DNA from: DATAMF01 sp964472565
Lineage (GTDB): Bacteria; Chloroflexota; Anaerolineae; Aggregatilineales; Aggregatilineaceae
Reading direction: 5' to 3'
DNA: 41,935 nt
Assembly: GCA_964472565.1 (NCBI GenBank)
Contig: CAYYNB010000037.1
Coordinates: 1-41,935, forward strand
Position 1 is the first letter of the stretch. Each line of letters starts with the position of its first letter. Of the stretch, positions 16,784 to 24,907 are shown in pieces. The translations under genes were made by a program, and so were the position numbers. Under the pieces are notes generated by a model. The model was given only the letters and a program-made list of their open reading frames with translations. It did no database searches and was not told the DNA's origin.

Positions 16784-18118
16784 TTGAGTCCAACTACTTC
16801 AACTGTTTTATGGCGGCGCACGCTGCTTATCTTTTTTGTGGCATTGATCATACGGCTGGTCTTTGTCCTCCTCATCGATCCCACGCCCAGGCTGCGCGGC
16901 GGCGATACCAACTGGTATATGCATAATGGGCACCAGTTAGTCACCACCGGCAAAACACCCGGTCCGCTTCAAACCGCGCCGCTGTATCCTGTTTTTCTCG
17001 GCGTCATCCAGGTACTTGATTCAGCCTCGCCCGCGCATGGACATTATTACACCACAGCCGAAATGCAGATCGCGCGTTCGTTGCAGGCGCTCATGGGTGC
17101 CGCCGTCTGCGCCGCTGTTTATCTGATCGCGCGCCGCCTGCTCTCCGAACGATCCGGGCTGTTGGTGGGCGTCCTGATGATCGTCAGCCCAGTGCTGATT
17201 ATCGAGGCGGGCAACCTCACCAGTGAAGGGCTGTTTTTGTTTTTCCTGTTTGGGACGATCTGGTTATACCTCTACGCCAAACCCACCTCCCCCTATCTCG
17301 CCTTGGTAGGAGCGCTGTTCGGCCTGGCGACTCTGACTCGTGCAGTATTTTTACTGTTCCCGCTGGGTCTTGTATTGCATCTGTTCCTGGTTCAGCGTCG
17401 TCATTGGCTCCGCCTATCTCTTGCGCTGTTAACAAGCTATGCGCTCATCGTCTCCACCTGGACCATTTACAATCTCGCCGTGTGGGATCGGTTTGTGGTC
17501 GGTGGTGAGGGCTTCTGGAGCTTTGTCTATCTCCGTGCCGACAGTCCCATTTCCCCGGAAGAAGTCGATCAGCAGCTTGAAATCTCGGCTGCCGACGATG
17601 GTAAAGATCGCACGAACATCTTAAAAACCGAGATCAAAAAGAACATCACCAGCGATCCGATGGGCTGGTTCATGGATCGCTTCCAAGGACTGGCGAAAGC
17701 CTATATTCAGCCCCATAACACCGTTTATTATCCCGGCGAAAGTATCCGTGATGCCGTCAGTCACTGGCTCCGTGAAGACCGTTCTATAAGCGGGCTGGCA
17801 GATTTGACGCGCATCGAGTCCTTTTGGCCCAAGCTGGCCCTGTACCTGTTCCATTTCGGCGGGTTAGCATTAGGAGGGCTGGGGATGCTTTGGAGTTGGC
17901 GGCAGTGGCGTGTCCTTTTGCCCCTGTACGGCCTGCTGCTCTATTTTACCGGAATCCACCTCGTATTAATGGCTTTGCCCCGTTATCTCTTCCCCATGTA
18001 TCCCATCTGGTGGATTTTTGCGGCGGGCTGGATCGGGACACAGTGGGCAAGTCGAAGAGTAAGCGGCGAAAAACCATCAGCCGAACGGCTAGCAGCGGCA
18101 GATCAGGGTGTTGTATAA
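16784..18118 (+). CDS. Membrane glycosyltransferase, PMT/GT39-like (second of a divergent pair)
   Basis: About 444 aa, with 9-10 hydrophobic segments. It has the GT-C signature in its first loop: DPTPRLRGGDTNWYMHNGHQ, with Asp after a Gly pair, then TAPLYPVFLGVIQ. Internal LFGLATLTRAVFLLFPLGLV matches the helix block of its divergent neighbour. Start is uncertain. The frame is open to 16517, but that would overlap the divergent gene's coding region by more than 200 bp. The in-frame TTG at 16784 lies just upstream of the first helix, with no strong ribosome site. No other in-frame start codon is obvious before the first membrane helix. Likely substrate: polyprenyl-phosphate-linked sugar. Confidence 0.8.
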   Translation: MSPTTSTVLWRRTLLIFFVALIIRLVFVLLIDPTPRLRGGDTNWYMHNGHQLVTTGKTPGPLQTAPLYPVFLGVIQVLDSASPAHGHYYTTAEMQIARSLQALMGAAVCAAVYLIARRLLSERSGLLVGVLMIVSPVLIIEAGNLTSEGLFLFFLFGTIWLYLYAKPTSPYLALVGALFGLATLTRAVFLLFPLGLVLHLFLVQRRHWLRLSLALLTSYALIVSTWTIYNLAVWDRFVVGGEGFWSFVYLRADSPISPEEVDQQLEISAADDGKDRTNILKTEIKKNITSDPMGWFMDRFQGLAKAYIQPHNTVYYPGESIRDAVSHWLREDRSISGLADLTRIESFWPKLALYLFHFGGLALGGLGMLWSWRQWRVLLPLYGLLLYFTGIHLVLMALPRYLFPMYPIWWIFAAGWIGTQWASRRVSGEKPSAERLAAADQGVV

Positions 18119-18154
18119 CTCAATCAGGAATTCAGATTCATCGGAGAAACCAAA

Positions 18155-19195
18155 ATGTCCCGCCCACTGCAATTTATCAGCGCCCTACTGATTCTATCCA
18201 GCCTGCTTATGCTTATTCCGGCCCCCGCAGTCCGCGCCACAGGACTCTATTGGGGCTGTGATGGATTCAGCACCGAGTACTTCTCTAGCCCAGAATGTGA
18301 CGCGCTGATGATGGCTGAACCGTCGCCACCGGCTGTCAATCTAGCCGTCGATTACGGTGCCGCCGATGGGTACACCTTTATGCGTGTCGTGTCCGATCAT
18401 GTAGTGACCGTCTACAGTGCGCCGGGCGGCGGCTACACCCTCTATACCATCGATGCCGGGTTTAACTTCATCACTCCGCGTACCGTCACCGACACCTGGA
18501 CCGAGATCAATACCAACGAGTGGATCGAAACCCGCTATTTGCAGTGGGTCGAGCCATCAACGTTCACCGGCGTTTTTATCCAGTCTGAACCGGCACGCCC
18601 CTTCGGTTGGATTCTCAAAGACTTATACGCCAGTGCCACCCCCGGCGGTGAACAGGTAATCAGCCGCGATATGCTGTTGTTCCGCTACCAACTGATGAAT
18701 ATCTACGCCACCGTTAACGTGAATGGGCTGGATTGGTATCTGGTCGCCCCTGGGAAATGGGTTGAGCAGCGCTTGATGGGTGTCGCCCGCCGTATTGCAC
18801 GTCCGGCAAGCGTTTCTGGCCGTTGGGTTGCTGTTGACCTCTATGAACAGGTTCTGGTCGCCTATGAAAACGATACGATGGTTTTTGCTACCCTGGTCTC
18901 ATCCGGCCTGCCCGATTGGAGTACACAGGAAGGCCTGTTCCAGGTTTGGGGGCACCGCCAGAACGGGCCAATGTCTGGCGCGGAAGGCGAACCCGATTTT
19001 TACCGTCTGGAAAATGTCCCCTATGCGTTGTATTTCGATGGCGACATCAGCTTACACGGCACCTACTGGCATAACGGCTTTGGTTACCGCCACAGTCACG
19101 GCTGCGTCAATCTAAGCATCAGCGATGCCCACTGGCTGTATGATTGGCTGGGCGTAGGCGGTTCGGTTTATGTGTACTACAGCCGCCCCTATTAG
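18155..19195 (+). CDS. L,D-transpeptidase, YkuD family, secreted
   Basis: A 346-aa exported protein. The signal peptide is the first ~29 residues (FISALLILSSLLMLIPAPAV, cleaved after VRA). Residues 30-210 form an N-terminal region with SH3-like character (DHVVTVYSAPGGGYTLYTID). Residues 215-346 are the YkuD catalytic domain, with the active-site pattern H301 (LHGTYW) and SHGCVNL, Cys317 as nucleophile. Such enzymes form 3-3 cross-links in peptidoglycan or attach proteins to it. The RYRHSHGC spacing fits the family consensus. Start supported by GGAG nine bases upstream of ATG. It is 36 bases after the glycosyltransferase gene, so co-transcription is possible. Confidence 0.93.
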   Translation: MSRPLQFISALLILSSLLMLIPAPAVRATGLYWGCDGFSTEYFSSPECDALMMAEPSPPAVNLAVDYGAADGYTFMRVVSDHVVTVYSAPGGGYTLYTIDAGFNFITPRTVTDTWTEINTNEWIETRYLQWVEPSTFTGVFIQSEPARPFGWILKDLYASATPGGEQVISRDMLLFRYQLMNIYATVNVNGLDWYLVAPGKWVEQRLMGVARRIARPASVSGRWVAVDLYEQVLVAYENDTMVFATLVSSGLPDWSTQEGLFQVWGHRQNGPMSGAEGEPDFYRLENVPYALYFDGDISLHGTYWHNGFGYRHSHGCVNLSISDAHWLYDWLGVGGSVYVYYSRPY

Positions 19196-19203
19196 GTTCT
19201 AAT

Positions 19204-19227
19204 GGGGCAATTCGCGTGAATTGCCCC
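19204..19227. terminator. Hairpin between convergent L,D-transpeptidase and YceI-like genes
   Basis: GGGGCAATTC (19204-19213) pairs perfectly with GAATTGCCCC (19218-19227) around GCGT. It lies between convergent stops at 19195 and 19241. No long T-run, so termination is probable but not certain. Confidence 0.65.
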
Positions 19228-19240
19228 GCGTATTATTCGC

Positions 19241-19930
19241 TTATGGCGCTGCTGTTTCTGTCGCCGTATCCGGTTTGACGCTTTCGACCGCTTGCAAATT
19301 CGCCGTCATTTTGATCGTGCTACTTTCAATGGGCGGCGGGAACTCCACCGCATGATCGGCCAGATCTAAATCCGAGGTCGCAATTGCCCACATATTGCCC
19401 TTCACCAACTGGGCACGCACAGTCATCGTGTGCGCATGTTCAACATTATGCACGTCCAGCGTCCCGTCCAGCGTAAACGCGATTTCCTCTTCTGTTACCG
19501 GGACCAATTCTTTCGACTCAGACACATAAAACGCTAGCGGATAATCACCTGTTTTCATAGCTGCCCGTAAGGCCAATTGGACCAGTCCATTGGCTTCCAC
19601 ACGATCCACCGCGATTTCCAGGTAGACATGCACACGCAGTTCATTTCCCGCCGGTTCCAGTTGAATCGTTCCCCCCTCAACCGGAAAAACGCCTTCCACT
19701 GTCCCTAATCCGGTTACTTCGGTAGTGAAGTCCACATGCGACTGTTCCGGCACCACATCAAAATAGTATGTCGGGGGAATAGTCACCACCGGTGTTCTCA
19801 GATCGGTGGATGTATCTCCCTTGCTGCCCGGATCAAGAATCTGATTAGAGATAATGACCGCCCCGATTCCAATAATCAGCACAACAATTCCGCTCGCTAC
19901 CAACCACTGGTAGCGCCGCATCGACGCCAT
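19241..19930 (-). CDS. YceI-like domain protein, membrane anchored
   Basis: A 229-aa protein with an N-terminal membrane anchor (WLVASGIVVLIIGIGAVIIS) and a single extracytoplasmic domain. Residues about 55-215 follow the YceI pattern: FDVVPEQSHVDFTTEV, GTVEGVFPVEGGTIQLEP, RAAMKTGDYPLAFYVSES and FTLDGTLDVHNVEHAHTM. YceI domains are lipocalin-like beta barrels that bind isoprenoid or fatty-acid-like lipids. The tail is Thr/Ala rich. The ATG at 19930 has AGGA seven bases upstream. It follows the Ig-like protein gene by 16 bases and probably belongs to the same operon. Ligand and role unknown. Confidence 0.75.
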   Translation of the reverse strand: MASMRRYQWLVASGIVVLIIGIGAVIISNQILDPGSKGDTSTDLRTPVVTIPPTYYFDVVPEQSHVDFTTEVTGLGTVEGVFPVEGGTIQLEPAGNELRVHVYLEIAVDRVEANGLVQLALRAAMKTGDYPLAFYVSESKELVPVTEEEIAFTLDGTLDVHNVEHAHTMTVRAQLVKGNMWAIATSDLDLADHAVEFPPPIESSTIKMTANLQAVESVKPDTATETAAP

Positions 19931-19946
19931 AGGATAATCCTTTTCA

Positions 19947-21524
19947 TCAGTGAGGTTTTAATCGATCTTGGGCCAATGTATACACGAGACGGCCCGCAAA
20001 GTACATACTAAATCCACCTGCGGCCAACAATAAGGCCAGCAAAACAGTAAAGGTCTGACCCGCTTTGTGGCTGTCTGCGCTCCCGCCCGTATCAGGATGC
20101 ACCGGAGGAGCCAGGGTAATAGTCACAGGATCAGATGGGTCTGAAGAGTTCGCCGCACCTACCGCTGCCGCGCTGATCGTCACCTTTCCGGCACCGTACA
20201 GTACAATTGTAGTTTCCCATCTGCCGCTGGCCGTTACCGGAGCCGTCGCAATCACCGTCCCTGCGCCCTCATTCCGAATTTCAACCGTTGTACCGGGCTG
20301 CGCCGTGCCGTTCACCGGAATAGCCACACCGGGCGAAAAAACATCTCCCGAAGCGGGCGAATTAATCTCTGGTCGAGGCGCGACAAGTTCCGTTTCTCCG
20401 ACTGCCGGATCGCTCACCAGCCCCTCGTCAGTAGTAACCGCCGCGCTGATCTCAACCGCTCCCAGTAAATCAGTCTGCCAGGCCAGACTCCACGTTCCAT
20501 CGGCCTGCACAGCCGTTTCCCCGATAGCTGTACCATTTGTGCTGAGCGAGATCGTTTGTCCTGCTTCGCCCGCCCCTGTGATCACCACCGGATCGAGAAT
20601 AGACATCTCGCTCGGAAGTGCATCAAGCTGTGGTATCGCTGGCAGTTCAACTGTCGGCGTGAGGGTTGGTGGATGCGGTGTGTCGGTCTGCGCAAGTGTT
20701 TCAGTCGGCGCTGCCATTGAAGTCGGTGTGCGGGTTGGCTCCTGGGTTTCAGTCGGCGGTAGGAGGACAGTTACCGTTACGCTCGGAGGCACGGGCGTCA
20801 AGCTGGGCGCAGTTGTTTCGCTGGGCACAACCAATACCTCAGTTGCCGAAACTGCTGTTGGCGGCCTGGGTGTTTTGGTATGAGTCGCTGTTGGTGTAGG
20901 GGTTAGGGTATTCGTTGGTGTGTGGGTTGCGGTACTCGTTGGCGTTGGTGTCTCTGTCGGCGGATTAGCCACATCAAATCCAATGGCCACCGGATCGCTG
21001 GTAACACCGCCCGGCCCAACCGCAACCACCGCCAGGTTATGCGTTCCGGCAGGCAGCCCATTAGTCAGATCGATGCTCCACGCCCCATCATCACCCGCTG
21101 TCACAGCGATAATCAATTCATCCTGATCAAATAGTTGAATTGTATCTCCCGGCTGCGCCGTCCCCATGATCAACAGCGGCTCTCCGGCATACATCTCCGC
21201 CAGTGCCAGCGGCGAAACCACAGGCGCGGGCCAGGGTGTTGCTGTTGCGGTGGATGTACGGGTTTGTGTCGCTGAAGGTGTGATCGTAGAGGTGCGTGTC
21301 AGCGTAGGGGGCAAAGTAAGCGTAGCTATCGGAGTCGCAGTCTCCGTTTCTGTGGGGAGATCAGTCTGGGTCGCACTTGGCTTCTCGCTGACGGCATCCG
21401 CTTCGTCATCCGTATCAAATTGGCTCCAGAACAACACCGCCGCCAACCCGGACGTCACAAGCAGTCCGATGAAAAAAACAATGTCCAGCCGGTGAACCAG
21501 TTTCCGGCGATCCTCGCCGCTCAC
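19947..21524 (-). CDS. Thr/Pro-rich surface protein with Ig-like domains and two membrane segments
   Basis: A 525-aa protein. Residues 13-33 are a membrane helix (LDIVFFIGLLVTSGLAAVLF). A Thr-rich stalk (about 45-100) leads to an Ig-like domain (100-185; MGTAQPGDTIQLFD and DDGAWSIDLTNGLPAGTH). A second Thr/Pro stalk with TPTPT-type repeats spans about 190-300. Two more Ig-like domains (about 305-385 and 390-470) share GAGEAGQTISL/GTAQPGTTVEI and DGTWSLAW/SGRWETTI. A C-terminal helix is followed by AQDRLKPH. HPDTGG just before that helix resembles a sortase-type sorting signal. GTG start; its first four bases overlap the upstream stop (GTGA). Probably an adhesin or structural surface protein. 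Confidence 0.85.
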   Translation of the reverse strand: MSGEDRRKLVHRLDIVFFIGLLVTSGLAAVLFWSQFDTDDEADAVSEKPSATQTDLPTETETATPIATLTLPPTLTRTSTITPSATQTRTSTATATPWPAPVVSPLALAEMYAGEPLLIMGTAQPGDTIQLFDQDELIIAVTAGDDGAWSIDLTNGLPAGTHNLAVVAVGPGGVTSDPVAIGFDVANPPTETPTPTSTATHTPTNTLTPTPTATHTKTPRPPTAVSATEVLVVPSETTAPSLTPVPPSVTVTVLLPPTETQEPTRTPTSMAAPTETLAQTDTPHPPTLTPTVELPAIPQLDALPSEMSILDPVVITGAGEAGQTISLSTNGTAIGETAVQADGTWSLAWQTDLLGAVEISAAVTTDEGLVSDPAVGETELVAPRPEINSPASGDVFSPGVAIPVNGTAQPGTTVEIRNEGAGTVIATAPVTASGRWETTIVLYGAGKVTISAAAVGAANSSDPSDPVTITLAPPVHPDTGGSADSHKAGQTFTVLLALLLAAGGFSMYFAGRLVYTLAQDRLKPH

Positions 21525-22561
21525 GAAAGTTCCTCGACTTTCTCACGTTGAGAAGCAAAAAGCCCCGCCTGTTCGATCCAGCTTTCCGCATTGACCGCCT
21601 TTTGACGCCATGCGGGGGCATCAATCAACACGCGCACTTCGTCAGGACTCATCGATGCGAGTTGGCGAAAGGTATAAATTCCCGCCTCATATAATTTACC
21701 CGCATACACCGGCCCGATCCCTTTGATGTCGGTTAGCCGGTCCTGCCCAGGAACAGGCGTACGCTTCTTGGACTCCGTTTGCGGGCGGCTGAAAATAAGT
21801 TGCCGCATAATCGGGAAAAATTCGCCCAACTGATCCACCACCCGTACTAACACACCCGCCTGTTCGCGCCGTTCTGTAGCCGCCGTCAGCAGCATGGTAG
21901 TATGTTCGCTTACCTTCGTGTCGATTTGTTGGGTAGCCTGTGCTTGCGCCGCCAGTTGGCGATCAAGTTCTGCCAGAATACGCGCGTTTTCAGCCAGCTT
22001 TTCGTGTTCCTGCGCGCGTTCGATGGCCCATTCATCCAACCGCGCACTGATCGCCATCAGCCGCTCTGCAACCAATGTGTTTTGATCAGCAGATGGCTGA
22101 TTCAATTTGCTTTCTAGCCGGTCCAGTTTCTCACCCTGCGCGGAAATTTGATTCAGGATATGAGGCAGCGTCACAGTAGCAATCTGCTCAACTTGCTGTG
22201 TGGTTTTCGTAAGAATCGTTTCGTGTTGGCTGAGTTTACCCGCTTGCTCGCCGATCTGGCCGTTCATCGTGGTTTGAACTCGCAGAATCTCCCGCAGTTC
22301 ATCAATCCCCTGGTTTGCCGGAACGCGCATTGCGTTAACTTGAAGCTGTTCCGTGTGCTGCCGCAGCGATTGGTTCAGTTGTTGAATCAGTGTCCGCTGC
22401 TCAGCGATCTCCGTGTATAAACGCTCGTCGTCCTGCGCGACAAGCGTCTCTTGGCCTTCCAGCAAACGAGGTCGCACGGTGAATACATAAAACACCAGCG
22501 TGACCAGCACCATCAAAAATGCGCCAGCGAACAAAATGGCAAGGGACTGCACTGGGTCCAT
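21521..22561 (-). CDS. Membrane-anchored coiled-coil protein with C-terminal helix-hairpin-helix domain
   Basis: A 346-aa protein. Residues 5-28 are a membrane helix (SLAILFAGAFLMVLVTLVFY). Residues about 40-245 are Gln/Glu-rich heptad-like helix, almost certainly coiled coil. Residues 275-345 are a helix-hairpin-helix module (LTDIKGIGPVYAGKLYEAGI, then YTFRQLASMSPDEV) of the kind also fused to other Chloroflexota proteins. The N-terminal anchor plus coiled coil recalls RmuC, but no nuclease domain is present. The ATG at 22559-22561 has AGGGAG upstream; the frame is open a further 48 codons without supporting features. It heads a three-gene operon with the Ig-like and YceI-like genes. HhH domains usually bind DNA, so DNA tethering to the membrane is possible but unproven. 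Confidence 0.8.
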   Translation of the reverse strand: MDPVQSLAILFAGAFLMVLVTLVFYVFTVRPRLLEGQETLVAQDDERLYTEIAEQRTLIQQLNQSLRQHTEQLQVNAMRVPANQGIDELREILRVQTTMNGQIGEQAGKLSQHETILTKTTQQVEQIATVTLPHILNQISAQGEKLDRLESKLNQPSADQNTLVAERLMAISARLDEWAIERAQEHEKLAENARILAELDRQLAAQAQATQQIDTKVSEHTTMLLTAATERREQAGVLVRVVDQLGEFFPIMRQLIFSRPQTESKKRTPVPGQDRLTDIKGIGPVYAGKLYEAGIYTFRQLASMSPDEVRVLIDAPAWRQKAVNAESWIEQAGLFASQREKVEELS

Positions 22562-22619
22562 ACGACTGCGCTCCCTGAAGACTGTCCAGCACCTATTATA
22601 GTACAGGCAGAGAAAGACG

Positions 22620-24137
22620 CTAACGACCAGTGACCGATTCCAGCGGAGACTTAGTTTCCTCAACCAGCGCCCGGCTGGAACCGCGCGGCGTAAACAACAC
22701 CACAATCAGCGCCACCAGGGCCACACCAAACGCGATCATAAACGCCGGGTGCAGCGCCGCCGCCAGCAGTTCTTGAAAGGCTTCATCCACTGCCGGAGGG
22801 AGCTTGGTTTGGTTATTGCTGTCGAGCAGGCTGACCGGGTTAACTGATTTTCCCCCAGGCAGGGAAGCTAACCCGTCACTGAGGCGTGAAGCCATCACCG
22901 CGCCTAACACACTCACGCCGATAGTGCCGCCGATACTGTTAATGAATTGCAGTCCCGATGTCGCCACCCCCAACTGCGCGCGCCGGTTCCGGTTTTGGAC
23001 CGATACCAGAAAACTCGTCAGTGTCAGCCCCATTCCCAGCCCCATGAACATCATCCCAATCACTGCGATCAGTTGTGTGCTGGCGATTCCCAACTGCGTA
23101 ACCACGAACGTTCCAGTGAGCAGGCTGGCAGCTCCAGCAAACACAATTTGGCGCGGCCCCACGCGCAGCAGTAACTGCCCGCTGATGATGCTCCCACTGA
23201 CCCAGGCCAGACTGAGTGGGGTAAGAGTTGCGCCCGCGCGGGTCGCGCTCGTTTCCAACACGCCCTGGACGAATAATGGGATATACGAAACAATCCCCAT
23301 CAGCGCGAACCCGGCTAAAAAATTATAACCGCTTGCTACGAGGTACAGTCGGTCTTTGAACAGACTCAACGGCATCAGCGGTTCATCAATCCGTTGTTCC
23401 AGCCAGATAAACGCCGCACAGCCCAGACCCGCTGTGACCAACAGCCCAACGATACGCGGGTCCGTCCATGCATATTGCCGTCCGCCTTCCAACACAGCAA
23501 ACAGCAAACACAGCACGCTGGTTGCCAGCAGCAGCGCCCCACGATAATCTACCTGTCCCCCGGCCCGATCTTCAACGGCTTCATGAAACCGGAGCAGAAT
23601 AATTGTTGCCGCCAGCAGTCCAAACGGAATATTGAGATAAAACACCCACCGCCACGATACATGATCAACCAAAAATCCGCCGCACAGCGGTCCGATCACA
23701 CTCGACACTCCCCATACGCTGGAAAATAAGCCTTGCATCCGGGCGCGCTGTTCAAATGTGAAAAGATCGCCAATAATCGTAAAGGTGACAGGCAGCAGAC
23801 CACCCGCTCCAAGCCCCTGGATGGCGCGAAAGGCGATCAGTTCGGTCATGTTCTGCGCTTGCCCACACAGCGCCGAACCAATCAGAAACAACACAATACT
23901 GCCGAGGTAAATTGGTTTGCGCCCATACAGATCGGATAAGCGCCCAAAGATGGGAATGGTAGTGGTTGATGCCAGCATATAGCTGGAAAATGCCCAGCTA
24001 TAGACTTCCAGCCCGCCTAATTGCGCAATAATGGTTGGCATCGCCGTGCTGATCACGGTGCCTTCGAGCGCAGCCAAAAAAAGCCCCATAATCAGGGCAA
24101 AAGTAATAACCAGTTGTCGGTGAGTGATAGTAGCCAT
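22620..24137 (-). CDS. MFS drug exporter, DHA2 (EmrB/QacA) family, 14 TM
   Basis: A 505-aa major facilitator protein that probably exports drugs or other hydrophobic compounds using the proton gradient. Visible motifs are LEGTVISTAMPTI near residue 23 (the D1-like motif of 14-helix members), and GRLSDLYGRKPIYL (motif A). FRAIQGLGAGGLLPV with IGPLCGGFLVDHVSWRWVFY (motif C region and following loop) identifies the DHA2 group. The last helix ends near VALVALIVVLFTP. The start at 24135-24137 gives a normal N-terminus (MATITHRQLVITFALIMGLF); the 47 extra upstream codons overlap the divergent SDR gene. Ribosome site weak. It diverges from the SDR gene with a 60-bp gap. Confidence 0.93.
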   Translation of the reverse strand: MATITHRQLVITFALIMGLFLAALEGTVISTAMPTIIAQLGGLEVYSWAFSSYMLASTTTIPIFGRLSDLYGRKPIYLGSIVLFLIGSALCGQAQNMTELIAFRAIQGLGAGGLLPVTFTIIGDLFTFEQRARMQGLFSSVWGVSSVIGPLCGGFLVDHVSWRWVFYLNIPFGLLAATIILLRFHEAVEDRAGGQVDYRGALLLATSVLCLLFAVLEGGRQYAWTDPRIVGLLVTAGLGCAAFIWLEQRIDEPLMPLSLFKDRLYLVASGYNFLAGFALMGIVSYIPLFVQGVLETSATRAGATLTPLSLAWVSGSIISGQLLLRVGPRQIVFAGAASLLTGTFVVTQLGIASTQLIAVIGMMFMGLGMGLTLTSFLVSVQNRNRRAQLGVATSGLQFINSIGGTIGVSVLGAVMASRLSDGLASLPGGKSVNPVSLLDSNNQTKLPPAVDEAFQELLAAALHPAFMIAFGVALVALIVVLFTPRGSSRALVEETKSPLESVTGR

Positions 24138-24197
24138 ACGCACCAATCTTAATTGAACGAATCGATAATCGCCACATGAAATCATAAGGAGGCCGTC

Positions 24198-24905
24198 ATG
24201 TTCGATTTCTCTGGTCAGGTCGTGCTGGTGACAGGCGCAGGCGGGAATCTTGGCCGTGCTGTTGCCCAAGCCTTTCATGCTGCGGGCGCAAGACTGGCGT
24301 TAGTAGATCGCCTGCCGGATAATGTCCACGCCATCTTTGGCGACGCTAGCCCCGACCTGCTCACCGTAGCCGCCGATCTCACCGCCGCCGATTCGGTCCA
24401 CCAGATGATCGCTCAGGTGCTCGCCCATTTCGGCCAACTGGATGTGGTCGCCAACACCGTTGGCGGCTACCGCGCCGGGACGCCCGCCCACGAAACCCCG
24501 CTTGAAACCTGGGACTTTATGCTGAATCTGAACGCAAAGACAGCTTTCCTGTTGGCCCAACACGTCATCCCCCCTATGCTGGAACGCGGGCATGGCAAAA
24601 TTATCAATGTCGCCGCCCGTGCAGGCTTAACCGGCGGCGCAAACATGAGCGCCTACAGCATCGCCAAAAGTGCCGTAATCCGCCTCACCGAAAGTCTCTC
24701 AGCCGAATACAAAACCAAAGGCATCAACATCAACTGTATTCTGCCCGGCACCATTGATACCCCGCAAAACCGCGCCGAGATACCCAATGGCAAGATAGAT
24801 CGCTGGGTCCAGCCCGAAGCCCTCGCCGATGTAATCCTGTTTCTCGCTTCCGAGGCTGCCCGTGCGGTGCATGGCGCGGCTGTTCCCGTCTATGGATTGA
24901 GTTAA
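24198..24905 (+). CDS. Short-chain dehydrogenase/reductase with altered catalytic Ser
   Basis: A 235-aa Rossmann-fold SDR. The cofactor motif is TGAGGNLG (12-19), with Asp37 after strand 2 favouring NAD. Tyr153 and Lys157 lie in SAYSIAKSAV, and Asn lies near 110-112 (LNLNAKT). The residue 13 before Tyr, normally Ser, is Ala140 (IINVAARAG), so the standard tetrad is incomplete. A related SDR subgroup with NVGARAAL-type sequences is known to me, so activity with a different mechanism or a regulatory role are both possible. A strong AAGGAGG ribosome site precedes the ATG. The FtsX-like permease gene starts two bases after its stop, an unusual operon partner. Confidence 0.9.
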   Translation: MFDFSGQVVLVTGAGGNLGRAVAQAFHAAGARLALVDRLPDNVHAIFGDASPDLLTVAADLTAADSVHQMIAQVLAHFGQLDVVANTVGGYRAGTPAHETPLETWDFMLNLNAKTAFLLAQHVIPPMLERGHGKIINVAARAGLTGGANMSAYSIAKSAVIRLTESLSAEYKTKGININCILPGTIDTPQNRAEIPNGKIDRWVQPEALADVILFLASEAARAVHGAAVPVYGLS

Positions 24906-24907
24906 CG

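Noticed and set aside
20065..20883. A 272-codon plus-strand open frame
   Set aside because: It is antisense to the Ig-like Thr/Pro-rich gene; its Val/Ser/Gly-rich sequence is the shadow of Thr/Pro repeats.
20720..20960. Repetitive Thr/Pro codon tract considered as a CRISPR or satellite
   Set aside because: The repetition is at codon level within a coding stalk; repeats are short, degenerate and lack constant spacers.
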